This document shows positions 8,340 through 15,796 of a stretch of DNA of 64,000 nucleotides, piece after piece. The position numbers and the translations under genes are program-made. The notes below the pieces were generated by a model that worked only from the letters and a program-made list of their open reading frames with translations, made no database searches and was not told where the DNA came from. The first letter of the stretch is position 1; every line of letters begins with the position of its first letter. The DNA is from Deltaproteobacteria bacterium (GTDB taxonomy: Bacteria > Myxococcota_A > Polyangia > JAAYKL01): the NCBI GenBank assembly GCA_028713995.1, contig JAQTNF010000005.1, positions 16,106 to 80,105 of the forward strand, given 5' to 3'.

Positions 8340-8777
8340 TCAGCGCCGGTTGCAGGCCATCACCCGTTCACCGGCCTCGAACAGGATGTGGGCCTTGCTC
8401 GGATCGTTGACCGCGGTCACAACGCCGAGGCCGAAACTCGGGTGCGTGACCAGGTCGCCGACGCCGAGGGTGAGAGAGACCGCGTACTTCATGGCCTGGG
8501 TGAGATCCCGATCCTCGAGCAGGCGGCGCAGGGTGTCGGCGGCGCCCTTGCCGGATTCCACGTGCCGCTTTCTGGCCGCGGCGCGCCTGCGCTCCGCAGT
8601 CTCCTTGAGCTTTGCCTTGGTCTTCGCGCGCGGGACCCGGAAAGGTCCCTCGCCTTTGCATCTCTCGCAGCGAACGAGCCTGATCTGGAGGCCTTCCATC
8701 TCGATGATGGTATGGCCGCCGTCAGCCTTGCACTTCATGCAGTAGCCTTCGATGGTGGTTCCTGGAACGTACGGCAC
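8340..8777 (-). CDS. Zinc-ribbon/Tudor-like small protein
   Basis: The protein is 145 aa in the chosen reading from GTG 8777. The N-terminus carries a zinc ribbon (GYCMKCKADGG...RCERCKGEG, four Cys in CxxC pairs) like DUF5679-type ribbons. A basic Arg/Lys-rich linker follows. The C-terminus (GDLVTHPSFGLGVVTAVNDP) is a small SH3/Tudor-type barrel like the C-terminal domain of PcrA/UvrD and of CarD-like proteins. I infer a nucleic-acid- or RNA-polymerase-binding role. GTG 8777 is preferred over ATG 8858 because it follows GGAG at proper spacing. A TATACT -10 box at 8805-8810 would also place the transcription start downstream of ATG 8858. It is the first gene of the esterase operon. Confidence 0.7.
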   Translation of the reverse strand: MPYVPGTTIEGYCMKCKADGGHTIIEMEGLQIRLVRCERCKGEGPFRVPRAKTKAKLKETAERRRAAARKRHVESGKGAADTLRRLLEDRDLTQAMKYAVSLTLGVGDLVTHPSFGLGVVTAVNDPSKAHILFEAGERVMACNRR

Positions 8778-8858
8778 GGTGTGCTCCTTCGCCCCTCGCG
8801 GGCGAGTATATCCCCATCCACGGTCCGAAACCACAAGTGCCGTGCTCGCCCCGCGCAC

Positions 8859-8895
8859 AAAAAAAAACCGCCGGCCCCGAGAAGGGACCGGCGGT
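8859..8895 (-). terminator. Rho-independent terminator of the Cys-rich protein gene
   Basis: On the minus strand ACCGCCGGTCCC (8884-8895) pairs with GGGGCCGGCGGT (8867-8878) across a short loop. A run of nine T follows (8859-8867). The site lies 27 nt after the stop codon of the Cys-rich gene. Confidence 0.9.
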
Positions 8896-8921
8896 TCACG
8901 ATCAGAACCGGGGGCCGGACG

Positions 8922-10337
8922 TCAGCCGACCTTCAGCACCGCGAACAGAGAGAGCTGACCCTCGACGGTCGTCTTGGTGTCGCTCGCCACGGAGCCGAGG
9001 ATCGTGACGGCGTCCTCGAACGCCGGAATCACGCAGGGCAGGAGCCCGGCCGGGATGTCGTAGGAGCCCAGATCCGCTTTGACCAGCGCCTTGACCTGCC
9101 CCGTGATGGCCACGAGCGGGCACTCGATGCCGAGCTCGGCCGCGTAGTTGGCGTCGACCAGCGCGCGCATCTGGGCCATACCCTGGATGATGCCGATCAT
9201 CTTCAGGCGGAAGCCTTCCATCTTCGCCAGGAACTCGGCCTTGGCCTTCGCATCGGCCTCGAGGGACGCGTTCAGGTTGAACGCGATCTCGAGCGACGGG
9301 GGCGTGCACTCGAGGCTCGCGGACGCCTGGGCCGACGCCTGGGCTTCGCACTTCGCGGAGGCATCGCAGTTCGCGCTGCACGAAGGCGGCGTGGCCTTGC
9401 CCTCGCACCCGCCGGAGCACTCGCCCGTGCACTCTGCATCGCACTTCGCCTCGCCCTTGCACTTCACGTCGGCAGTGGCCTCGACCTTGCACTCGCCCTT
9501 GCAGGAGCCCTCGCACTTGCCTTCGGGCGGCGTGGCTTCGCACTTGCCGTTGCAGGAGCCCTCGCATTTCGCGGCGCCCTGGATGTTGCACTTGGCGTCG
9601 CACTGACCATCGCACTTGCCGGTGCAGGCCACGCCGTCGACGTCGTTGCCGTCGCACTTGCCGGTGCAGTTCCCCTCGCAGGTGCCCGTGCACTGGACGC
9701 CCGCCTCGACCGTGCAGGTTCCGTTGCAGGAGCCGCTGCAAGCGACCGATGGACCTTCAACCTCGCAGGTGCCTTCGCAGGAGCCGCCGCACTTGCCGTC
9801 GACGTCCACGTCCACGCTGCACTCCATCTTGCCCGAGCAGCCGCCGGAGCAGCCGCCGGAGCATGAGCCCTCGCACTTCACTTTCACGCTGCCCGGATCG
9901 CACTTGGCGTCGCAGCCGCCCTTGGCCTCGCACTTGGCCTGGGCGTCGACTGCCACGCTGACGTTCGCGGAGCAGGCGGGAGCCTTGTACTGGATGGTGA
10001 GCCCTCCATCGACGTTGGCAGCGATCTGCCCTTCGATCTCGGCCTTCACCGCGGCCACCAGGTCCGGCAGCTCCATCTCCGCCGCGCCCTCGATGTTGAA
10101 CAGGGCGGCGAGCTCCTCGACCTGGGCCCTGAAGTTCCCCTTGATCGTCGCCGTCGCGGTGCCGAGCGTGCCGACGGCCTTGAAGAACCCGTCGAGCTGG
10201 GCATCGCCGGAGATCGTCGCGTCGCCGGTGGACACCTTGCCGCACGGCCCGCACGCCTCGGTGACGCTGTCGCACGTACCGCCGAAGCCGACGACGGCAA
10301 GCACCATGATCACAAACAAAGCTTTCATCCTATTCAT
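8922..10337 (-). CDS. Exported Cys-rich repeat protein
   Basis: The protein is 471 aa with about 43 Cys. A hydrophobic signal (MKALFVIMVLAVVGFGGTC) may be a non-canonical lipoprotein signal. Residues about 35-125 are helical and almost Cys-free. Residues about 130-330 are built of short units of the type CxGxC-x3-C and CxGKC, for example CEGSCSGGCSGGCSGKMEC, interspersed with longer spacers. The C-terminal 130 residues are again helical with few Cys. The central part could bind metal or form a dense disulphide rod. I do not recognise the family. ATG 10337 follows AGGAGAGCGGAC. It is monocistronic, with its own strong promoter and a terminator. Confidence 0.8.
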   Translation of the reverse strand: MNRMKALFVIMVLAVVGFGGTCDSVTEACGPCGKVSTGDATISGDAQLDGFFKAVGTLGTATATIKGNFRAQVEELAALFNIEGAAEMELPDLVAAVKAEIEGQIAANVDGGLTIQYKAPACSANVSVAVDAQAKCEAKGGCDAKCDPGSVKVKCEGSCSGGCSGGCSGKMECSVDVDVDGKCGGSCEGTCEVEGPSVACSGSCNGTCTVEAGVQCTGTCEGNCTGKCDGNDVDGVACTGKCDGQCDAKCNIQGAAKCEGSCNGKCEATPPEGKCEGSCKGECKVEATADVKCKGEAKCDAECTGECSGGCEGKATPPSCSANCDASAKCEAQASAQASASLECTPPSLEIAFNLNASLEADAKAKAEFLAKMEGFRLKMIGIIQGMAQMRALVDANYAAELGIECPLVAITGQVKALVKADLGSYDIPAGLLPCVIPAFEDAVTILGSVASDTKTTVEGQLSLFAVLKVG

Positions 10338-10433
10338 GTCCGCTCTCCTTTTTCCCCTCCCTCGAAGGGTTGGTGTCCGAGTTTTTCCCCGGAACCGTTT
10401 TGTTTGGCTGCGTCTTGCTCTACCGTTTTATTG

Positions 10434-10449
10434 AAAAGTTTGAACTTTT
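10434..10449. promoter_or_regulatory. Perfect palindrome at the Cys-rich gene promoter (operator candidate)
   Basis: AAAAGTT-TG-AACTTTT is a 7-2-7 perfect inverted repeat overlapping the -10 box and predicted transcription start of the minus-strand promoter. This is a typical position for a repressor site. Confidence 0.4.
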
Positions 10450-10475
10450 ATACCTCTCATTAAAGACGGCTTCAA
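10447..10475 (-). promoter_or_regulatory. Sigma-70-like promoter for the Cys-rich gene
   Basis: TTGAAG (10470-10475), 17-bp spacer, TATAAA (10447-10452), in an AT-rich intergenic stretch. Predicted start near 10440 with a leader of about 100 nt. Confidence 0.65.
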
Positions 10476-10565
10476 GTATGAATAATAAGCCGTGTGTTAG
10501 CCGCACCCCATTCGACGAGCAATTCGCCGAGGTTATTCAAGGCCCGCGGGATAAGAAAAACCTTG

Positions 10566-12368
10566 TCACTCCACCCCGGGGTTGATGGCGCCCAGGCTCA
10601 TGCCGCCCAGGTAGGCGTACGAGTCGTACGCATCCCAGCCGACCACAACCACCCCCAACCCGTTGTCTTCATTCGCGCTCGCGAGCGTGTGCACCCCGTC
10701 CGGAGTCAGGTGGCGAGCCACCTCGTAGCCGCTGCCGCCCACGGCCACGAACTCGCCGTCCGGGATCGCGGTTCCGTCGAGCAGCACCTGGCTGCCCGCC
10801 TTGCGCGTGACGATGAGCACGTCGTTCTGCCACGTGGCCGGCACCAGCACCACGTAGCGCGGCAGGAACTGCTCGGTCGGGCTCGTCCACACCATGGCCG
10901 GATCGCCGGGCGCGTACATCCCTATCACTCCGGACGCGGTCATGTACTGCATCAGGCCCACGGGCTTGTCCGCCGTGAGCGCGAAGTCGCCGGGGTTCGC
11001 CTGCGGGCCGGAAACGTAGAACTCGAGCTCCTGCCCCTTGTTGAGGAAGGTTGGCGAGGCGGGCAGCCCGGTGACGCCGGCGGCGGTGGCGAACTCGACT
11101 TTCGTGTTGTCCTCGCTCGCGTAGAGCTGCCACAGCACCACATCCGACGTGGCCCCGGTGCTGCGAACGGGCATGCGCGCGGCCACGAGCTCCTTGCCCC
11201 AGAAGCGTAAGCCGGGAAGCTGCTCCTCCAGATGGTCGCAGCAGCAGGTGGTCTCCGGGATGTAGGCGCACTCCTGGCCCGAGAATACGGAGATGGGGTG
11301 GTCGGCGTTGCTCTCCACGCGAGTGCCTGTGAGTGAGTCGCCGATGTTGTTGGTGGCCACCTCGAGCACGTCGCCCTCGCTCATGTTCACGACGAAGGGT
11401 GTGGTCGTGGCTTGCACCGGCCCGCCCGCGAGCGGCGGCACAGAGGGCGCGATCGTGACGACCGTGCCGTCCATGGTGGCCACAACGGTGAAGTAGGCCC
11501 GCATGGAGCCGTCCGGCGGATTGACGTAGGTCGGGTCGTTTCGTTTCCAGCCCATGACGTCGTACGTAAGGCTGAGCGACGTGGCCGGGATGAGCATGGA
11601 CGCGTCGGAAATGAACGACATTGAGCCGTCCACCGGGTTGAACTGGTAGGCGATGATGGGGATGTCGGACTGGATCTTGAACGACCCCTTCTGCTTGAGC
11701 CCGGACCACTGCTGGTTGTAGTTGGGCAGGTTGAAGGTCTGAAGGCTCATGGGGCCGATGGAGACGTTCTGCACCTGGGTCCACCCGCCGCCCTGACCCT
11801 GGAAGATGATCACGTTGGCGGCCTTGCTCTCGTTCACGTTGGACACGGCCACCGCATACTGGTTCGTTTCCACGCCGTCGCAAGTGTCCAGGTCGACCGC
11901 GTAGAAGAGGCAGCCCACGGTGGTGGTGGCCTGGGCGGCCTGCTCGCACGTCTCCGGGATGATCGGGCCATCATAGTGGGTGCTCGTATCCACCGCCTCG
12001 TCCGTGACTCCGTCGCAGTCGTCGTCGAGCCCGTTGTTCGGCGCCTCCTCCGCGTTCGGGTTGATAGCCGAGTCGGAATCGTTGCAGTCGAGCCCCGCGC
12101 ACCAATCATCGCTGTCGTTGTCCACGCAATTCGTCGAGGTTTCTGTGTCGGTGTCCGCGTCGGTGTCGGCATCCGCGTCGGTGTCCGAGTCGGCGTCGGT
12201 ATCCGAATCCGAATCCGCGTCCGAGTCGGCGTCCGCGTCCGAGTCGGCGTCGGCTGCCGCGTCCCAGGTATCCGTAGCATCGTCGCCAACACCGACCGAG
12301 CTGTTTCCGCCCGAGCACGAAATCATCGCTGCGGCGACGAGGCACAGGAACCAGTTGGTCATCCTCAT
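10566..12368 (-). CDS. IgGFc-binding/MopE-type lipoprotein (paralogue B)
   Basis: The protein is 600 aa. The signal peptide LCLVAAAMISC ends in a lipobox Cys. An Asp-Ala/Asp-Ser/Asp-Thr stalk occupies about residues 35-78. Next comes a MopE-type metal-binding motif (CNDSDSAINPNAEEAPNNG, then LDDDCDG) at about residues 92-120. The rest matches the IgGFc-binding domain seen in myxobacterial surface proteins, with YAVAVSN, IIAYQFNPVDG and the Cys-rich PISVFSGQECAYIP...CCCDHLEEQL. It is probably anchored in the outer membrane and displayed on the surface, with an adhesive or recognition role. It is the second gene of a two-gene operon, 18 nt after its paralogue. Confidence 0.85.
   Translation of the reverse strand: MRMTNWFLCLVAAAMISCSGGNSSVGVGDDATDTWDAAADADSDADADSDADSDSDTDADSDTDADADTDADTDTETSTNCVDNDSDDWCAGLDCNDSDSAINPNAEEAPNNGLDDDCDGVTDEAVDTSTHYDGPIIPETCEQAAQATTTVGCLFYAVDLDTCDGVETNQYAVAVSNVNESKAANVIIFQGQGGGWTQVQNVSIGPMSLQTFNLPNYNQQWSGLKQKGSFKIQSDIPIIAYQFNPVDGSMSFISDASMLIPATSLSLTYDVMGWKRNDPTYVNPPDGSMRAYFTVVATMDGTVVTIAPSVPPLAGGPVQATTTPFVVNMSEGDVLEVATNNIGDSLTGTRVESNADHPISVFSGQECAYIPETTCCCDHLEEQLPGLRFWGKELVAARMPVRSTGATSDVVLWQLYASEDNTKVEFATAAGVTGLPASPTFLNKGQELEFYVSGPQANPGDFALTADKPVGLMQYMTASGVIGMYAPGDPAMVWTSPTEQFLPRYVVLVPATWQNDVLIVTRKAGSQVLLDGTAIPDGEFVAVGGSGYEVARHLTPDGVHTLASANEDNGLGVVVVGWDAYDSYAYLGGMSLGAINPGVE
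12127..12275 (-). repeat. Low-complexity Asp-rich coding repeat
   Basis: Imperfect hexanucleotide repeats encode the Asp-Ser/Asp-Ala/Asp-Thr stalk of paralogue B. They resemble the tract in paralogue A but are shorter. Confidence 0.7.
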
Positions 12369-12386
12369 GGAAACCTTCTTCCGCTT

Positions 12387-14246
12387 TCACCAGACTTCAA
12401 GCAGATTGAGACCGCCCGGGTACCAGTAGCTCGTGTACTGGCCGTACCCGTAGACCGTGATCCCGATCTTCTCGTCCGATTCCACCTTGTGGTTGCCGTT
12501 GCCGCTGCTCGCGAACAGCACGCGAGAGATGCCGAATCCGGTCGAGCCCACCGCAGTCCAGGCCGTCACCGCGTTGCCGTCCAGCGTCACGCTCGAACCG
12601 GTCGGCGCGATGATGTTCACGTAATTCTTCTCGTAGTTCACGGGTGCGTGGAACAGGTAGCCCGTGCGGAACTGGTAGGTCGCCACGGCGAGGGCCATGG
12701 CCGGGTCGCCCGAGCTCCCGCCGGCGTCCTGACCCTTCATGTACTGCGACACCAGCACCGGCTCGCTCGCGGTAATCTTGAAGTCCACCGCCGAGTCGAT
12801 CTCAACATATTGGCCGGCATTGGCGATCCCGGTCGGCCAGGCTCCGTTCGGCGGATCGTACTGCAAGGTGGTGCCGGCCTTTGTGGCGATGATCCGTACG
12901 AAGAATGCCTTGGGCTGGGTCATGGTCGGGAGCGACGGCGGGCTCACGATGTACTCCTTGGCCAGCGTCGGAATGGGGAACATCGACTCCTCGAGGTGAT
13001 CGCAGTACCCCACGCTCGCCGGGACAAACGTGCAGTCGTGCCCGCTGATGACCTGGATCGGCTTGTCCGCGGTCAGCAGGGTCCCGGTCAGATCGTCGGT
13101 TGCGAATGTGCCGGACAGCACCTGGAGCACGTCGCCGCTGTTGAGCGTCACGTTCCCGGAGTTGCTCGTGAGCCCGGCGCCCTGCCGGATCGCCGTCCCG
13201 GTCGCGGAAGACGTGATCGTCACGGTCGTGTTGTCCTCCTTGGCCACCACCGAGTAGAATCCGGGAAGGTTGGAGGTGTTCCAAATCCACGTGTTGCGCG
13301 AGGCGACCATGTAGGCCTTACCCCACGCGTTGACCGGCAGGAGCAGCGAGGCGTCGTTGGTTTGGGTGTAGAGGCCCCCTGAGCCGTACTCGAGGGGGTT
13401 GAACTGGTACACGGTCACCGGCCGATCCGAGATGAGGTGGTAAGCGCCGTCGGTCACCTTGACCGTGCCGGAGATGCTCGTGCGCAGGCCGGTCCAGGGA
13501 AGGAAGATGAGGGCCACGGAATCCGCCGCCACCGATTGGGTCGCCACGGTGCTTGCTCCAATGGTGACGGTCACGTTGGCCGTAACGGTCGACGTGTTCG
13601 AGACCGCGACCGCGTAATGGACCTGGCTGATCGGCGGCTGATACATGGGATTCGAGCAGAGCTGCGAGTTGAGCGTGACCGTGGGATAGTACTCGCAGCC
13701 GATGTAGCTCTTGCCGAGCTGGAAAGCCGAGCACGGGCTCGTGCAGTCCGTGTCCGTGCAGGCAAGCTCGTCCGTCTCGCCGTCGCAATCCTCGTCGATC
13801 CCGTTGTCGGGGATCTCCGGTGCGTACGGGCGGATCGCGCTGTCGGAATCGTTGCAGTCCACGTCCGCGCACCACCAGTCGCTGTCGTTGTCCACACAGA
13901 CGGTCGTGGTCTCGGTGTCGGCCCCAGTTCCGGTGTCCGAGTCGGTGTCCGAGTCGGTGTCCGAGTCGGTATCCGTGTCGGTGTCCGAGTCGGTATCCGA
14001 GTCGGTGTCCGAGTCGGCGTCCGTGTCCGAGTCGCCGCCCCCGTCCTTGCCGGCATCCATGTCGGTATCCGAATCGGCGTCGGTGTCCGAGTCGCCGTCC
14101 GAATCGCCGTCTGCGTCCGTGTCCGCGTCGGTCGCCGTGTTCCAGCTGTCCGTGGCGTCATCGCCAAGATCGATCGAGTTGTTTCCACCCGAGCACGAAA
14201 TCATCGCTGCGGCGACGAGGCACAAAAACCGGTTGGTCAGCCGCAT
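12387..14246 (-). CDS. IgGFc-binding/MopE-type lipoprotein (paralogue A)
   Basis: The protein is 619 aa with the same architecture as its downstream neighbour. The lipoprotein signal (FLCLVAAAMISCSGGN) is almost identical at both DNA and protein level. A longer Asp-Thr/Asp-Ser stalk covers about residues 35-112. A MopE-type motif follows (CNDSDSAIRPYAPEIPDNG, IDEDCDGETDE). The IgGFc-binding domain contains HYAVAVSN, VTVYQFNPLEYG and HDCTFVP...GYCDHLEESMFP. Outside the signal and MopE parts the two proteins have diverged considerably. ATG 14246 follows AGGAGGTCCCC. It is the first gene of the pair, driven by a consensus-like promoter, and is probably surface-exposed. Confidence 0.85.
   Translation of the reverse strand: MRLTNRFLCLVAAAMISCSGGNNSIDLGDDATDSWNTATDADTDADGDSDGDSDTDADSDTDMDAGKDGGGDSDTDADSDTDSDTDSDTDTDTDSDTDSDTDSDTGTGADTETTTVCVDNDSDWWCADVDCNDSDSAIRPYAPEIPDNGIDEDCDGETDELACTDTDCTSPCSAFQLGKSYIGCEYYPTVTLNSQLCSNPMYQPPISQVHYAVAVSNTSTVTANVTVTIGASTVATQSVAADSVALIFLPWTGLRTSISGTVKVTDGAYHLISDRPVTVYQFNPLEYGSGGLYTQTNDASLLLPVNAWGKAYMVASRNTWIWNTSNLPGFYSVVAKEDNTTVTITSSATGTAIRQGAGLTSNSGNVTLNSGDVLQVLSGTFATDDLTGTLLTADKPIQVISGHDCTFVPASVGYCDHLEESMFPIPTLAKEYIVSPPSLPTMTQPKAFFVRIIATKAGTTLQYDPPNGAWPTGIANAGQYVEIDSAVDFKITASEPVLVSQYMKGQDAGGSSGDPAMALAVATYQFRTGYLFHAPVNYEKNYVNIIAPTGSSVTLDGNAVTAWTAVGSTGFGISRVLFASSGNGNHKVESDEKIGITVYGYGQYTSYWYPGGLNLLEVW
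13908..14148 (-). repeat. Long low-complexity Asp-Thr/Asp-Ser coding repeat
   Basis: About 240 bp of imperfect GACACC/GACTCG-type hexamers encode the stalk of paralogue A. This is the longest such tract in the window. Confidence 0.75.
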
Positions 14247-14341
14247 GGGGACCTCCTGATGACGCCGGGATGAGCCGGCGGGGTGCCTCGGACAAAATTC
14301 AAATTCATTCCATTATCAATATTCATTCTTTTCTAAGTTAA

Positions 14342-14370
14342 ATTATACCGCCGTTCCAAACGGCTCTCAA
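14342..14370 (-). promoter_or_regulatory. Strong sigma-70-like promoter for the IgGFc-binding pair
   Basis: TTGAGA (14365-14370), 17-bp spacer, TATAAT (14342-14347, perfect -10). Predicted start near 14335 with an AT-rich leader of about 90 nt. Confidence 0.7.
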
Positions 14371-14415
14371 GCACTCTTCCCCCGCTCACCACGGCTTTGC
14401 CCCTGCCACCGGGAG

Positions 14416-14444
14416 TTGACGCGGGCGCGAGTCGCGGCCATAGG
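14416..14444 (+). promoter_or_regulatory. Promoter of the idi operon
   Basis: TTGACG (14416-14421), 17-bp spacer, CATAGG (14439-14444, weak -10). Predicted start near 14451, 36 nt before the idi ATG. It is divergent from the IgGFc-pair promoter. Confidence 0.4.
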
Positions 14445-14486
14445 GAAGAGACAACGTGTCCCGTGCAGACGCGGAAAGGACCGGCC

Positions 14487-15026
14487 ATGGACGAAATCCT
14501 GATCCTGGTTGACGAGAACGACCGGCAGATCGGCATCGGCGAGAAGATGGACGTGCACCGCCGCGGCGTGCTGCACCGCTGCTTCTCGATCTTCGTTTTC
14601 GACGGCGACGGGCGCGTCATGCTCCAGAAGCGCGCCGCGTCCAAGTACCACTCGGGCGGCCTGTGGACGAACACCTGCTGCGGCCATCCGCGCGACGGCG
14701 AGGACGTGTCCGCCGCGGCGCACCGACGCCTGCGCGAGGAGATGGGCTTCGATTGCGCCCTTGATGAGATTTTCACTTTCATCTACCGGGCCGAGCTCGA
14801 CCATGGGCTCACCGAGCACGAGCTCGACCACGTCTACGCGGGCACGTACGCAGGCACGCTCACGCCCAACCCCGGGGAGGCGGATGGCTACTCCTGGGAG
14901 CCGATCGCGCTCGTGCGCAGCGACATGGCCGCGCACCCCGAGCGCTACACCGTCTGGTCCCGCATCGCCGTGGCCGAGCTCTTGTCGCGCTTCCCGGATT
15001 ATCTCCAAGGAGGGCGGCGTCCATGA
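14487..15026 (+). CDS. idi: Isopentenyl-diphosphate delta-isomerase (type 1)
   Basis: The protein is 179 aa, the normal length for bacterial type 1 IDI. It interconverts isopentenyl and dimethylallyl diphosphate for isoprenoid synthesis in the cytoplasm. The Nudix-type fold is visible: the active-site Cys segment LWTNTCCGHPRDGE, the Nudix-like AAHRRLREEMGFD, the conserved Glu pair in TEHELDHVYAG, and the C-terminal Trp segment YSWEPI. The start at 14487 follows GAAAGGACCGGCC. A start at 14397 would add 30 unrelated residues. The stop overlaps the next gene's ATG (ATGA), so the isomerase and the mannosyl-phosphoryl-polyprenol synthase are translationally coupled, both serving polyprenol chemistry. 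Confidence 0.95.
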   Translation: MDEILILVDENDRQIGIGEKMDVHRRGVLHRCFSIFVFDGDGRVMLQKRAASKYHSGGLWTNTCCGHPRDGEDVSAAAHRRLREEMGFDCALDEIFTFIYRAELDHGLTEHELDHVYAGTYAGTLTPNPGEADGYSWEPIALVRSDMAAHPERYTVWSRIAVAELLSRFPDYLQGGRRP

Positions 15027-15745
15027 CCGAAAGACGCACGCTCATCGTCACGCCCACCTACAACGAGCGCGAGAACCTCGAGAAGCTCGTCGAGGGCATC
15101 CGCGAGAACGCGCCGCACGCCCACCTGCTCGTGGTCGACGACGGCTCGCCGGACGGCACGGGCGATCTGGCCGAGAAGCTCGGCCGCGGGGACGAGCGCA
15201 TCCGGCTTCTGCGGCGGCCCGGCAAGATGGGGCTCGCGTCCGCGTACCTCGATGGCTTCAAGCTCGCGCTCGAGCAGGGCTACGAGGTCGTCATGGAGAT
15301 GGACGCCGACCTGTCCCACGACCCCAGGCACCTGCCCGCCATGCTCGGCGCCCTCGACCGTGCCGACGTGGCCATCGGCTCGCGCGGCGTGCCGGGCGGC
15401 GGCGTGGAAGGCTGGGGCCCCATGCGCCACTTCATCTCCAAGGGCGGGAGCCTTTACTCGCGCCTCATCCTGGGCATGCCCGTCAGGGACATGACGACAG
15501 GCTTCAAGGCATGGAAGGCCGGGGTGCTGCGCGCCATGCCCCTCGACGAGGTCAAGAGCGAGGGCTACGCGTTCCAGATCGAGCTCAACTACCGGGCGCT
15601 GCGCCTCGGCTTCCGCATCGAGGAGGTGCCCATCATCTTCGTCGACCGCCGCGCCGGACAGAGCAAGATGTCCTCGCACATCTTCGCCGAGGCCATGTGG
15701 ATGATGTGGCGCCTGCGCCTCGACGCCTTGCGCGGCAGGCTGTGA
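15023..15745 (+). CDS. Polyprenol monophosphomannose synthase-like GT2 glycosyltransferase
   Basis: The protein is 240 aa. It is a family 2 glycosyltransferase of the dolichol-phosphate mannose synthase type, expected to move mannose from GDP-mannose to polyprenyl phosphate at the cytoplasmic face. Visible motifs are PTYNERENL at the N-terminus, VVDDGSPDGT, the metal-binding MDADLSHDP (DxD type), IGSRGVPGGGVEGW and FKAWKAGVL. The C-terminal membrane helices of some homologues are absent, as in the short soluble type. The gene overlaps idi by 4 nt. A likely user of the lipid-linked mannose is the PMT/ArnT-like transferase encoded at 28.1-30.7 kb. Confidence 0.9.
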   Translation: MTERRTLIVTPTYNERENLEKLVEGIRENAPHAHLLVVDDGSPDGTGDLAEKLGRGDERIRLLRRPGKMGLASAYLDGFKLALEQGYEVVMEMDADLSHDPRHLPAMLGALDRADVAIGSRGVPGGGVEGWGPMRHFISKGGSLYSRLILGMPVRDMTTGFKAWKAGVLRAMPLDEVKSEGYAFQIELNYRALRLGFRIEEVPIIFVDRRAGQSKMSSHIFAEAMWMMWRLRLDALRGRL

Positions 15746-15796
15746 GCCCGCGCGTCCCTCAGCGGCACTCGATCTTGGCGTAGAGAGGGCATAGGG

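Noticed and set aside
8778..8858. ATG 8858 as the start of the zinc-ribbon/Tudor gene
   Set aside because: It lies upstream of the -10 box at 8805-8810 and adds non-conserved residues. GTG 8777 has a ribosome-binding site.
13908..14148. Regular repeats that might be a CRISPR array
   Set aside because: The unit is a 6-bp coding hexamer without spacers, and it encodes an Asp-Thr/Asp-Ser stalk in frame.
14367..15008. Open frame of 213 codons on the minus strand opposite idi
   Set aside because: It is a high-GC antisense shadow of a clearly recognisable Idi. The composition is Arg/Val/Ala/His-rich without any motif.
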